From assembly GCA_031761405.1 (NCBI GenBank), contig JASEVX010000001.1, forward strand, positions 43,427,587 through 43,491,586: 64,000 nt of DNA, written 5' to 3'. The stretch is from Serripes groenlandicus (lineage: Eukaryota; Mollusca; Bivalvia; Cardiida; Cardiidae). Shown here one piece after another: positions 23,187 through 34,299 of the stretch (positions are counted from its first letter, which is position 1; each line of letters starts with the position of its first letter). Position numbers and translations under genes: made by a program. The notes below the pieces were generated by a model. The model had not been told where the DNA came from. It ran no database searches and was given only the letters and a program-made list of their open reading frames with translations.

Positions 23187-23285
23187 CATTTGCAGCATAC
23201 GACTGTTGAACAACATTGTGTCAAAAGGATGAATTGTGCATAATGAAACACAATTAATATATACTCCTTCCACAATTTGATCTTG
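23187..23285 (+). mobile_element. MITE fragment
   Basis: 'catttgcagcatacgactgt' and 'tgtcaaaaggatgaattgtg' only. Confidence 0.45.
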
Positions 23286-23597
23286 ATCATTGAGACTGTG
23301 ATCACAATTTCGAAGGCTGTTCTTTTAAGACCCCGCGTTGGGCGCGATTTTATCAGTTCTAATAGCTACAGTGTCAAGGCAGTGGTCGTGTTCCCTTTTA
23401 CAATTTTATCTTGTTACATTACATTGTTATTAAACATCGGTCCTATTTCGTAAGGGGTTAATATCAAGGGAAAGTCAAATGTCTGGTCACATTATCGCTG
23501 TCAGATACGCCTGGTAGATACGCTTGTTGTAATAGATATGAGTCCTTCAATAAATAATAATACATCAGCTTCATACTCGCAAGTCAAACAACGGTCT

Positions 23598-23815
23598 TTA
23601 ACCCCTTCCCTCATATATACGCCTCTGCATCAGATGGCTTTTTGAAAACATAGTGACAAAAGAAGAAATTGCACAAAAACGTGCAATTTCTCCTTTTGCC
23701 ACAATGTTTTCCACTTTTTGTCATAGGTTATCCATTCAATTATGGAGATTTTCTATTTTTTGACAAAATACGTTCAAAGTCGTCTGCTGCAGAATTGTCG
23801 TATGAGGGATATAAT
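23598..23815 (-). mobile_element. TTAA MITE, inverted orientation
   Basis: TTAACCCCTTCCCTCATA left; the right end is decayed to 'gtatgagggatataa'. The central hairpin 'attgcacaaaaacgtgcaat' is intact. Confidence 0.8.
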
Positions 23816-24229
23816 ATCAATCAAAGAAATAATTATACTAATACAATCATAGGTACATTTAATAAATCCCGAAACTTAATGAATAAATATGTTCAATAAA
23901 ACAAAGATTTTGATATAATGATTAAGGATATAAGTTAGCAAGTCTTTGAGTTGAATCGTAAGGTACATATGTACCCTTACTCGTTCACTGACCGAACTCC
24001 GGAACCATTCGCGTCTGGTTGACGAACACATTGTAAACAGCCCTGGGGGTATAATTTGGGACATCGTATTATCTCTTCCTTCACCGATGAACTACTTATT
24101 TGTCATAACAAAAAAGGAAAAAAGTGTTTTAAAGGCACAGCAACTAGTGTATAATTATTCCAATAAATAATAACAGAGTATTAGAATACGGCGTAAAATA
24201 GAATACAAACTTTGGCACGGAACAAAATG

Positions 24230-24403
24230 TACGTCCACTTGCAGACGCATTTTGACGCATCTTTTTGAAAACATTGGGGCAAAAGTGAAATTGCTCATAT
24301 TGACACATATTTTTCGACTCCATTCAATAAAAATAATTTCATTTATAGTTGTTGTCTGTAGTTCTGCCTAGATGTTTTCAAAATCGTCAGTGTGTAGGAA
24401 ATG
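24230..24403 (-). mobile_element. MITE, degenerate copy upstream of gene B start
   Basis: 'cgtccacttgcagacgcatt' left, 'caaaatcgtcagtgtgtagg' right. It ends 204 bp before the start codon of gene B, so it may lie in the promoter or 5' leader. Confidence 0.5.
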
Positions 24404-24607
24404 GTCCAAAAATAAACTGGGTTGGTTTAAAATTCGCTAAAGATAAAGGGGAATGTTGTGTCAATAATACATTGCTATCTTCATGTGAATCTTGTTTGTG
24501 TAATATTTTTGGTTTGTCTCGGTCAAATATGTCGTTAACGAATAACATAGGTACTTTCGTTTGAAGATCTGCTATTACTTGTATTTCATGTTTTATTTAC
24601 AATAATT

Positions 24608-24827
24608 ATGGACTTAATAAAAAAGAACTATAACAGTATCGCACCGACGGGGAATAAGAAGCTTCCGCCTACATTAAGTGTGATAAATGTCGATTATATA
24701 GTTCGGGAATGGGTAGGACCTTGGTGGAAAGGGGCATGTTTTAGACAAAGGAGAGAGAAGAAAATTCTACACGATGTATCACTACAGCTGAAAGCAGGAG
24801 AAATTACGGCAATTCTTGGAAACTCGG
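24608..24827 (+). CDS. ABCG5: ABCG5-like B, exon 1
   Basis: 73 codons plus 1 nt. N-terminal cytosolic segment and first strands of the ATP-binding domain, ending ILGNSG, the first half of Walker A. Donor G|gtaagt. Confidence 0.93.
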
Positions 24828-27800
24828 GTAAGTGTTGCATAGATCTTCATCATAGTATGATACAACACCCCTTTCGGGTTTTGCCTGCCTCCATGTTTTA
24901 AAATATTCAATCAGATTTATCGTTAATACTACCTTTAGCATTTGGACGGTATGATGGAGTTGATAACAGAGTCAGTGTGAGTATTGCAATATTATACATG
25001 TGAGTTAATGCGGATCCAGAAAACATCAATCATGTGAAAATTATCAGCAAATAGATATTGATCTACAGATATATCAAAAACTATTCTCGTAATTTGAATG
25101 AATTGGTATGTTAACTTATTGTGTTAATATACAATACGTTTTACCGTAAATACTAAAGCATTTGGACGGTATGAAGGAGTTGACAGCAAAATCCGGGGGA
25201 GTATTACATGTGAGCCGTTACGCGAGAAAACCAACACTGTGGACTCTTCGTAAAGTATCGACCCATATCAGCCTAAGCATGCCGCGCACGCCAATCCGGC
25301 CGGACACATTTCGCTTCCTGTGGATTTTCTGTTTCAGGAATCATTACCCTAAACCTCTATGTGGACTCTTCCTTGTTGGAAATCGGGCATCTCCATGTAA
25401 TAAAAGTTTGGACTATTTTGATAACTGAATGGCAAACAATGCTCGTTACGAGCTGACTCACCTGAATCAGTATTGTTTGCAAAACCCTCAATTTTGCCTT
25501 TGGCGCTGAAAGGGTTAACACGGATCCTGAAAACATCAATAATTTGGATAATTAACAGCAAAGAAATATTGATCTACAAAAACCAGATATATCAAAACAC
25601 TTCTCGAAATTCTGAATGAATTGGTTTGTTTGCTTATTTAATTTATATTGTGTTTTACGCCGATTTCAACAAGTTTCACGGCGTTTCCTGTGTAAGTTAC
25701 CAGTACTTCGTGTCCATTAATTAATCCAGACACCATCCAGTCTGTCGTTATGTTAATCCCATCATTCGGGGAATGAAAGCTCATTTAATTCTCGTTGTAG
25801 GTTCCGGTAAAACGTCACTTCTTGACGTCATAACATGTCGTACCTCTGGCGACGTGTATGGTCACGTGTATTACAACAATGTGGAGCGAACACGTGACTT
25901 GATTCAGCAGAGGGCAACCTATGTGATGCAGGCTGATAGACTTCTACCCAATCTCACGGTCAGAGAGACCCTAACATACACGGCTCGGTTAAAACTACCA
26001 AGACATGCCAAGGATCGGGATATAAAAAGAAAGGTTATCTTTTCTAAAGATCTCCAACCATTATTTCTTTATACTCAATGTTGTTATAGCCTACTTTTAG
26101 CCAAGCGAAGCCAACTTCAAAAATGGGCTCAAGCTGGGTGAAAGCATAATCAACTTTCGTAGACATATGGTATTATGGTCCAAACCAGACATTCGTATGT
26201 ATTCCGTAGTAACAGACGAAAATGTCTGTCGTCTAAACGAGGCATTTCAATTGGTACTCGTGTATTTAGACTAGAATGTAGAAATCACAAATCTCACCCC
26301 GTTTTCAATCCATTTTCAATCCGATAGTCACCGGCCGCAGACATCTTAAACAGATCAAAACATCCGTTGAGCGTTGTATATTTAATACAGTGTGTTATGC
26401 AGGTCGATTTAAATCAAACTGAACAATGTATCACCTTTGAAATACAGTCAAAGGCTTTGTTGAGTTGGAAGAGTTTCTACCTGTAGTACCATCTATCCCG
26501 AGTTTAAATCCCATGATGAGCGGGTTCTATTTTCGGGATTTGTCGACACAAACGTCAAGAGTACTGGTTGTGTATTCAAGAAGAAGTTATTGAACGTGAT
26601 TGATATCCGCTGAAAGCTTGAAACGTAACTGATGTAAAATAACGTTATAGTTAGTGAAATATATATGGTTGGTCATGTAACATATGTTTAGCAAATTCGA
26701 TTCGTGATAAATAATGTTCACCAAGGCATACTTCACGGTGTTACAAGAATCATCTGTGTGAGATAACAGAAGCCTAAGCATGTATGTACTTCACATCCTA
26801 TGTTGACTTCGAGTCTCAAACGAATACGATACTATGAATAAATAACCAAACATACAATGTAGCTAATCCTCTTATATCGATGTGAACGTCACCTTCCTAT
26901 TCACAGTCCATTGTGACGTCAAGTCCTAACTTCATACGACATCCGAATAAATAACTAAACATACCATATAGCTTATCCTATGTATCTTATGTTATAGGTC
27001 ACCCAGGTGATCATGGAGATGGGACTCAAAGATGTAGCCGATTCTAAAATCGGTAGTAGCATCATACGTGGAATCTCAGGCGGAGAGCAGAGGAGGGTTA
27101 CTATTGCCATACAGCTACTCAAGGATCCTGGTATGTTAGCGATGTATTCTATTTATAGCTTAAATTTATATATTTAAAGAAAAGCACAGTTGAACATATT
27201 TGACAACCCTTATTCCATGAATAAATGAAGTATCGGCGAAATAAAACGGATTTCGTTTTTAGATAAAACAGAATTGCCACTGCTATTCAATAAGTACTAC
27301 CGTTTATTTGTTATAGTTTGCTCCGGTTTTCGAAATGATACCCATGTTCATAAAAATATCAAAACCTGAAAGAAAATAAGTATTAATCTGCATAGGGTAA
27401 CAAATCATTTAATCAACCATAAGCTACAATTTAAAAACCCTATAATTTCATAACTTTGTGACGGATAAAGAGTTTAATAATTTAGACAATAAACATATAG
27501 ATTTACCCTCCATCATCCAAATATGTAGGTAACGCAATATATAAGTATGCTCTTTCTGCTTCATCCAGATGCTTTCTATATAATTTAACAATATTGTATA
27601 ATGCATTTATAGCTTTGAAAGAAAATATATAAATTAAAAAGGAGCTGCTGGTTAGTGTCCCTCCGAAATCACGTGATTATTTTGATGACGTCATTTATTT
27701 TGAATATTACAGAAATAATCTTGCTTGATGAGCCTACTTCCGGTTTAGACAGTTACACGGCGCGTTATCTCGTTTCAAATTTACGAGATCTCGCCCGCCG

Positions 27801-30800
27801 TGGAAAAATAGTTTTACTGACGATTCACCAACCGAGTTCTGACATATTCGGACTGTTTGACCAGATTGGAATAATGTCTGCGGGGGAGATGGTATATATT
27901 GGTGGCGGACACTCTCTTGTGAATTATTTTACCGACTTAGGCTACCCGTGTGACCGTTATACAAATCCTCTAGATAAATATGGTATGAATATTGCGTTTT
28001 AAACATGTGTTATCATCAACGTGTTATGCACACACAAAACAATACATCTGCAACATACGACATATAATAATTTAGCACAGATGTTTCTTTGATGACCATG
28101 TATAAGATTGTTAAAATTATTCCGATCCGTTGAAAAACATGGCTGCCAGACAGCAGGCTTGTTTTACCTGTATGCATAGAGTAAGAACATTGAACAATAT
28201 ATAAGTTCTTTTTAATCAGGTGAACGATATGCAACCATTAAGGTCCTCTTGTTGAAAACATATTTGTGTTGCCTTTTAAATCGTGGGCGCCTTTATTATG
28301 ACAAAAAGAAATGATGACATTCTTTATTTGAATAAATATAGTAGTTTCATTAACTTCTGTTCAATCAGTTTCATGAAACCGTGATTAATAATGTTTTCTG
28401 CTAATATTTTGCTCGCTTAATGCCTGCATTGTCAAGAGAGGGTAAACAAACGCAGAACATCATCAAATATGTTTCTGTATGCGAGGGGCCGATTCTATCA
28501 CGCATCATGTAGCCTAATGATAATTTAAATTTGCCAGCCATGTCTGTGTGTAGATGTGTGGGCTCAACAAAAGTGGCTCATTGGTTTTGTTGTTCCATAT
28601 AGTTGATGTAGCCAGTATTGACAGAAGGGACCGTCACAGAGAGAAGGAAAGTACAGAACGAGTACAGAAGTTAGTGGAGGCATTTAAGGGTTCAGACTTC
28701 TACAGAACTACACAGGAATCCATGACGTGTAGCACAATGAGTCGAGAGTATGCAGATGTCTACACATATACACATTCACCGTCTTCGTGGAGGGTGTTTG
28801 TAACCTTGTTAAGGTTTGATTTTATTTATTGGAATTTGACGATGCTTTCAATAACAGTGCACTTATACTACGGTGACAGTACAATTTATCCATGAGTCCT
28901 CGGTGAATAACAAGTTCTAGGTAATGTAATGTGGTCAAAGCGTGCATGGGCACTCCATCTAGACGACCGCGGGCTGGATGGAATCTGAGACGTCCTGTTT
29001 CAAATCTCGCGCGCTTACCAATCAGCCACGAAGAATTATGTTTGGTAATGTATCATAGGTTCTAATTGTGTGGATATATAATCCCATTTTCTTACTTTGA
29101 TGCTTCCTTTCCGATGAAATAATCAACAATTAATTCCATATAATTCAAGATAACAAACAATTAGCTTATTGAAGACAACAAGGCCCGTTTATATTAAATA
29201 AATAGTGACCGTTGACCTCTTGGTTACGTTACTAGTTCGAAGAATGTATATCCTCGTGTTTCAAAGAACTACATAGTCTGGTTCCCGGTGTACGACAGTA
29301 AATTGTTCATGAACCAAACATGGCGCCTAGATTGGACACCTCCACTATTTATATATGGCTATCGCATATATAATACGTTATTTAATAGACAACTCTACAG
29401 CGGACCAATACAAGTTAATGTTTGGAATCAATACATGAATAATGAAGCAAATTACTTTCGGAGTTTGAAAGGTTATGCTGGCTCTGCGACCAGCACCTGG
29501 AGAAGGGTAAGAAACAAAATAAACTATAGAAAACTGCAATCGATCGTTATTGTCATTAAAACAAGTTAACCTCATTTTATCACTTTTCATTAGCTATGGC
29601 TCAGATGTTCTTTTTTATTTGTTCAACAATTTTTTAAAAACCCTCAATATATTTTACTTTTTGTTTCAGTCGAATGACCAAAAATTTATTCCGAGATCGT
29701 AAAGACTATGTTGCAAGGATTTTGTTACTGCCGTTATTCATGTTATTTATCCTGATCTTTTTGGGTCGTCTCAAACACACACAGTCCAGCGTGCAGGACC
29801 GGATCGGACTGCTATACCAATCGGCGACAGTGCCGCCGTTTATGGGAATCATCAACTCTGTGGCATTGTGTAAGTTTACATTTGAAATGATCGAGTCCTA
29901 AATTCTTATAACACAACCAAATCAGATGTTGATGTATTCAAAATAACTGTCTCAGTGAGACGATTCCTCTGAGTGCAAACTATTATGGTTTTTAAGTGTT
30001 ATATTTTAAAACATGAACTCGCCCCTATCTTACGCTTGTTTTTATTTTGTCGAATTTCTTCCTCACTCTCTTAAGTATATCCTGCTCTAAATAAAGTGTG
30101 TTTATATAAATCAATTAAAATACACCAATTGAAATGTATTATACAATATAAAAACAACAAAATATTCATTAATATATATATATATATAATAACAATAACA
30201 TTTAATCTTTTCAGTTCCATGTCTCCGAGACTTGTACTATCGTGAAAATCGAGATGGGTTATATGGTATATTCACATTCTTGATTGCATATACAGTGCAT
30301 GTGCTTCCCTTCCATCTGATCTCTTGTATCATATTCAGCAGTGTTGTCTACTGGTGAGTATCTTTACAGTGTCTTGCAACCACCCGAGTCGTTTGTTTAG
30401 ACAACGCCATACGAAAACCGACTTTCGCAACTGTATACCTCGGCCCAATAAGATCATGATCTTCTGAGTCAATGGTCTACGTGTAAGTTAGCATCCAGGA
30501 AGTTTTATGAGACGGGTAATGACTAATAGGTGACTATGGTAGTAGGCAATTTAATCATATTTTCCAAAGGTTTGAAATCTCTGACGGTAAGTTTTCGTCT
30601 GACAAAGTTCATTTTATACATATGAACCGACGTATTGAATCTACAACTTTAGATGGAGGCTTGGAAATGTCCGACTTGTCGGTTGCACATGTTCGTACGT
30701 TGTTATGCTATAGGTGGGCGACGGGTTTGTAACCAGTTTGTAAGTAGTAAAATTCCAACCATATCGCCTACTTATACCATAACAACGCACGGTCACATTG

Positions 30801-33307
30801 GACTTTTCCTAAACCTCCGTCTACCGTTGTAGATTGAATACAGTATGAAATAATCTGGGCGTAATTATTACACCTGTTATCAAAATACTGTCTGCGCATC
30901 CATGCCAGCGTATACACTTAGACAATGTTCTTCGACCGCCTCGGGTGCGGGGTGTTTTGCGTTCGATCCGCCAACCAGATCAACCCAAAGACTGCAAAGG
31001 ATTTCCCTCCTATGTACTAAGGAGTGTAGGGTTAGCATTACGACAAACTCGTTGGTATAAGGATATATGGACCAAAGTACTGGTAAATTACGAAGGAAAT
31101 GAATTGATGTAAGTGACATATTGTTTTGAGTGGCGTAAAATACTAAAACAAACTAACATACAAAACAAGTTATAAGTTTCTTGAAACCTTTTACGATGTA
31201 TTTGCTGACAGTGCATGGTGGCCAGTATTAGAATGTGCAGGCTTATTTGGATTACTTAACATTCACTAGATCTCCGAATCAATGTGTAATGATCCTAATA
31301 TCATGCTTCTATGTATTCCTCCTTTCCAGGGCCACGGGTATGAACCCGTACGCAGAGAGGTTCGGGCTATACACACTGTGTATCTTTATCATGCACTACT
31401 GGGGAGAGATCGTGTGCGTGATGTGCATGGGGATATTTATGAACCCCAATCGAGCAAACAGTTTGGCTGCCCTTCTACAAGCGGCAAGCGTTGTCATCTC
31501 ATCTGGCTACCTCAAGTACGTTGTTTTGAATAATGATCGAGCTATTTGGCCGCGTTTCACGAAAAAAAAGTATTCAGGGTATTTTACCACACGCTCAATG
31601 TATAGAGGTCAATTTTAACTAAAACATGTTTATCCGTTCAATTTAGTTTGATGAAAATGCAAGTGTGTCATAAGATCTTGTGCGTCTTTGAGCAAAGGTC
31701 CAAATGTAATTTGCAGTTGCGATCAGTTTAGATCTAATCTGATCTCGCTTTGCCATGTTCGTCAATTAGTCATAAAATATTTCTAAAACTTTTGTAGAGC
31801 AGTATCCGTTTTTGCGAATCTCTCACCCTCACGTATAATACTTAAGTAAGGCATGGCTTTCCTGGGGGCCATTTTGACAAGTCATACTAGTCTATGTCAA
31901 TGCAAATATTATAAAATGTCTCATTTAGCTCTTTTCCACATACACCGAGTCTGTAGCAGAAGACTTTGAAATAATCACAGCAATAATATGGAAAATTCTC
32001 TATAGATGAAGACATAATCATAAAAAGAGTTGAAAAATATTGCTGCAAAATGAGAAATTGTTCACCTTGAAATATTGCCATTTTGCTACAATGTTTTCAA
32101 AAATCGTTTGCTGTAAATGCATCAAAGATAAAGGATTATAATGAAGGATATCTAAGGTAAACTATTTTTCCCACTCATTCAGGAACATCAGAACCCTGAT
32201 TGACCCGTTTCAGTGGCTGAGTTGGGCTCTCATACACAAATATTGTGCTGAGATTTTCGTCGCTCTGGAGTTCAAAGATCTAACACTGGAGTGTGACGTT
32301 AACAGTACAGGTAATTAACCCTTTCCCATAAACAACGGTACAGCAGCAAACGACTTTGAAAACATGGTGACACAAACCTGAAAGATCTTCATAAAAGATA
32401 GCTTAATTGTTAAATGAAATTGAAAACATTGTGGCCAAAGGAGAAATTGCTCATCATGAGCAATTTCACCTTTGGTCACACTGTTTTCAAAAGTCGTCAG
32501 ATGCTATTGCGTCTGCAGGTGGGAAAGGGTTAAAAGCTTTCTTAGTAAAATTCCTTACTTCAGCCTTAAATGCACAAAGCTGCAGTTCAATACTTGTTTT
32601 TGGCAAGTATTTCGCTATTACTACTTACCACATTAATTATTTGAATTGCCATGACTATACAAATGCTTTGTATGAAAACGACCGAAGAGGCTATTACACT
32701 TCGAGCGCGCTTTAAAGTAAAGCGAGTATTATTTATTCTGATTAGGTCGGCAAAAAACACACTCTGTGATCACTCAGGTCTTCAGCTGATGCGATAAGAT
32801 TTATTGCGCATCTGAACTCAAATACGTATTTATGATTGTGCCAACAATCTACATATGCGGCAATTTATTTGTTAAGGCTTAATGTTAATTGTCCTGCAAT
32901 ATAACTTATACATTCAGTCGAACCAATTTGGTATAGCAATTATTGCATGTCTATTGCAATCCCACTTTTAGTTTCCCAATTACTAAATTTCTGCATAAAA
33001 CGACCCTTTAAAAAAAGAACATCTGTGAGCAAAGACCAGGTTGCTTTCTTCCGACGGGTAGAATTAATAAACAGGTCCCACTGTACATTGAATTATTGTT
33101 GTTGGACCCTTTTTTGAACTAATGTTCCCCTTAACATTTTCAGATCCGTGTCTCTTCCCGAATGGTGATGTTTATATAGCCACTTTCTTCCCTGACGCTG
33201 ATAAACACCTGGCAAGGAATTTTGGAGCTATTACTGCATACGCTGTGGGAACTTTGATTCTGGCTTCCATTGTGTATAAACTTTTTGGGAAAAAAGATTT
33301 GCACTGA
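24608..33307 (+). CDS. ABCG5: ABCG5-like ABC half-transporter, gene B (complete, 10 exons, 627 aa)
   Basis: Joined exons: 24608-24827, 25801-26033, 26998-27130, 27713-27982, 28603-28813, 29670-29869, 30215-30353, 31330-31515, 32183-32310, 33144-33307; 1884 nt. From the first ATG: VGPWW near residue 36 (ABCG5-like), Walker A GNSGSGKTS (Lys77), Q-loop YVMQ, signature ISGGEQRR (177-184), Walker B IILLDEP (197-203), switch His234, linker 287-355, membrane domain from about 365 with RIGLLYQ, RDGLY, a Glu in helix 4, a sequon NST in the last outer loop, and a final helix to KKDLH. Length is close to vertebrate ABCG5 (about 650). Likely role: lipid/sterol export at the plasma membrane as a homo- or heterodimer. 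It is a tandem duplicate of gene A, with two introns fewer. The start is the only ATG that precedes the family-like N-terminus in this exon; a 5' non-coding exon cannot be excluded. Possible ATTAAA poly(A) signal at 33461. Confidence 0.95.
24930..25640 (+). repeat. Duplicated ~200-bp segment, second copy interrupted
   Basis: 'agcatttggacggtatgatg' ... 'catcaatcatgtgaaaatta' at 24936-25125 recurs at 25155-25200 and 25520-25640. A foldback fragment (from 25212) and a hairpin piece lie between the two parts of the second copy. Confidence 0.65.
25212..25360 (+). mobile_element. Foldback element, left-arm copy
   Basis: 'gagccgttacgcgagaaaac' and 'ggactcttcgtaaagtatcg'; the right arm is absent. 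Confidence 0.7.
25801..26033 (+). CDS. ABCG5: ABCG5-like B, exon 2
   Basis: Walker A tail to the segment after the Q-loop in one exon, where gene A uses two. 52 of 77 residues are identical to gene A by hand count. Acceptor ttgtag, donor AAG|gttatc. Confidence 0.94.
26788..26990 (+). repeat. ~115-bp tandem duplication ending at the exon 3 acceptor
   Basis: 'gaataaataaccaaacatac' (about 26834) and 'gaataaataactaaacatac' (about 26946), with matching upstream 'cacatcctatgttgacttcg' / 'cacagtccattgtgacgtca'. The second unit runs into the acceptor of gene B exon 3. Confidence 0.7.
26998..27130 (+). CDS. ABCG5: ABCG5-like B, exon 3 (signature)
   Basis: VTQVIMEMGLKDVADSKIG, then [16 protein letters not shown]. 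133 nt; donor G|gtatgt. The acceptor lies at the end of a ~110-bp tandem duplication. Confidence 0.95.
27131..27712. other. Gene B intron 3, no element recognised
   Basis: AT-rich, no family repeat or coding signal seen. Confidence 0.4.
27713..27982 (+). CDS. ABCG5: ABCG5-like B, exon 4
   Basis: Walker B, D-loop, H-loop and the end of the nucleotide-binding domain in one exon; gene A splits it after DQ. Ends NPLDKYG with donor gtatga. Confidence 0.95.
28603..28813 (+). CDS. ABCG5: ABCG5-like B, exon 5 (linker)
   Basis: VDVASIDRRDRHREKE... to VFVTLL. The reading frame stays open for a while past the gtttga donor at 28814. Splicing there to 29670 restores LSRMTKNLF, matching gene A. Confidence 0.9.
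28940..29031 (-). mobile_element. SINE family 1 fragment
   Basis: The reverse strand has 'ctgattggtaagcgcgcgag atttgaaacagg' and 'gatggagtgcccatg', a decayed version of the head of the SINE at 2120. Confidence 0.55.
29214..29516 (+). other. Unexplained open frame inside gene B intron 5
   Basis: A frame opens after a TGA at 29213-29215 and runs through about 100 codons (includes NYIVWFPVYDSKLFMNQTWR and later TSTWRR) to a consensus-like donor AGG|gtaaga at 29517. It is rich in Tyr, Asn and Trp. I do not recognise it. It cannot be a constitutive exon of gene B, since exon 5 joins exon 6 in frame without it. It could be a cassette exon, a relic or chance. Confidence 0.3.
29670..29869 (+). CDS. 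ABCG5: ABCG5-like B, exon 6
   Basis: RMTKNLFRDRKDYVAR, then helix 1 (ILLLPLFMLFILIFLG), DRIGLLYQ and the start of helix 2; 200 nt. Confidence 0.94.
30169..30190. repeat. (TA)n microsatellite
   Basis: About ten TA units, just upstream of gene B exon 7. Confidence 0.85.
30215..30353 (+). CDS. ABCG5: ABCG5-like B, exon 7
   Basis: FPCLRDLYYRENRDGLY, then helix 3 to SSVVYW; 139 nt; acceptor ttttcag, donor TG|gtgagt. A (TA)n run lies just upstream. Confidence 0.94.
30637..30838. mobile_element. Foldback element
   Basis: Outer 'gaatctacaactttagatgg' against 'ccgtctaccgttgtagattg'. Inner 'acgttgttatgctataggtg' against 'acttataccataacaacg'. About 200 bp, no coding capacity. Confidence 0.75.
30930..31145 (+). 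mobile_element. tRNA-derived SINE, variant head, degenerate
   Basis: 'gcgttcgatccgcc' B-box-like, 'gggttagcattacgacaaac' as in the copy at 22222, 'gagtggcgtaaaatact' tail. Confidence 0.55.
31330..31515 (+). CDS. ABCG5: ABCG5-like B, exon 8
   Basis: ATGMNPYAERFGLY, helix 4 with HYWGEIV, FMNPNRANS, helix 5 with SSGYL; 186 nt; donor AA|gtacgt. Confidence 0.93.
31926..32141 (+). mobile_element. TTAA MITE, degenerate, before gene B exon 9
   Basis: 'agctcttttccacatacacc' left, 'gataaaggattataa' right; ends about 41 bp before the exon. Confidence 0.7.
32183..32310 (+). CDS. ABCG5: ABCG5-like B, exon 9
   Basis: KNIRTLIDPFQWLSW... to LTLECDVNST; the outer-loop sequon NST is at its end. The donor is gtaa followed directly by a MITE (TTAA at 32315), so only four intron bases separate exon and element. 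Confidence 0.92.
32315..32533 (+). mobile_element. TTAA MITE at a splice donor
   Basis: TTAA at 32315 and at 32530. The element starts four bases after the gene B exon 9 boundary, so the donor's +5 and later bases belong to the MITE. Confidence 0.88.
33144..33307 (+). CDS. ABCG5: ABCG5-like B, exon 10
   Basis: DPCLFPNGD, last helix (ITAYAVGTLILASIVYKLF), C-terminus KKDLH, stop TGA at 33305-33307; 164 nt as in gene A. Confidence 0.94.
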
Positions 33308-33467
33308 TCTCACCAGTCGTCACTCAATAATCTTCAAATATAGGAAAACCAGAATTACAATCTGCCAAATTTGGACAACTCCGACGAAATGTATATATGC
33401 AGTGTGTTGGTTGGCTGTTTCGGATTTGACAAAATCTTACATATTTATGGAATAGCCGTTATTAAAT

Positions 33468-33703
33468 GAGCTGTTCCACGAGAAAACCAACATTATGGAA
33501 TCTGCGTAATGTATCGACCCAGATCAGCCCGTGCAGGCTAATCCGGACCGTCAAATTCCGTCTCAGGGGGGATAGAGTAATGATTCCTGAAACAGAAAAT
33601 CTACAGGAAGCGAAAAGTGTATGTCCGGGTTAGCCTGCGCGGCATGCTTAGGCTGATCCGGGTCGATACTTTACGCACTGTTGGTTTTCTCGCGGAGCGG
33701 CTC
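33468..33703 (+). mobile_element. 'gagccgttccac' foldback element
   Basis: Left 'gagctgttccacgagaaaac', right 'tggttttctcgcggagcggc'. It starts within or just after the presumed 3' UTR of gene B. Confidence 0.82.
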
Positions 33704-34299
33704 AAATATTGATAAATAAGGTGCGAACAATATAAACCAAGATCAGGCTGTAGGAATGTTCAGATTGGTCTTGGTATACATTTCTTCGCACATGATGTTT
33801 CAAGTAGTGTGTAATGTAATGTTGTTTAAAGTCGCATATGTCGGGATAGCGGCTAAAACATATCCTATCTTCCAACGTAACTATTGCAACCGAATCAATG
33901 CAATCATATTATATTATTATTATATTATTTATTGAAAATCGTATTTATAAAGTTGTTAGATTTCATACCGTGTTCGTTTTTAAAGGAAGTCCCGCCTTTT
34001 TACGTTTCAATTCATACTACCACCCAGAAAAAAATATGAATTTTATTAGCTGGACAAATGGGTATTTCTGCGAATATAGTGTAGTGGCCTGAGGTATACG
34101 CACAAGTTTAGCAGGGTCTTCAATTGCTGCTAATTTATTCTTTATGCATCAGCTAGACATTTGCTACGTCAGACAAAGGGTATTTCTACGAAAAGTGATG
34201 AAGCCAAATGTGAATCTGTGTATACGCAGCACAAGTTCTTCAATTTTCATTGTTTGATTGATTCATTCATTGGGGTTAAAAGCCATTTTCAACATTGTT

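Larger units (their letters stand above)
15280..24607. other. Intergenic region between ABCG5-like A and B
   Basis: 9.3 kb with no gene I can support. It holds MITE, SINE and foldback copies listed separately. The promoter of gene B should lie at its right end, but I see no certain core element. 23830-24229 shows nothing recognisable. Confidence 0.6.
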
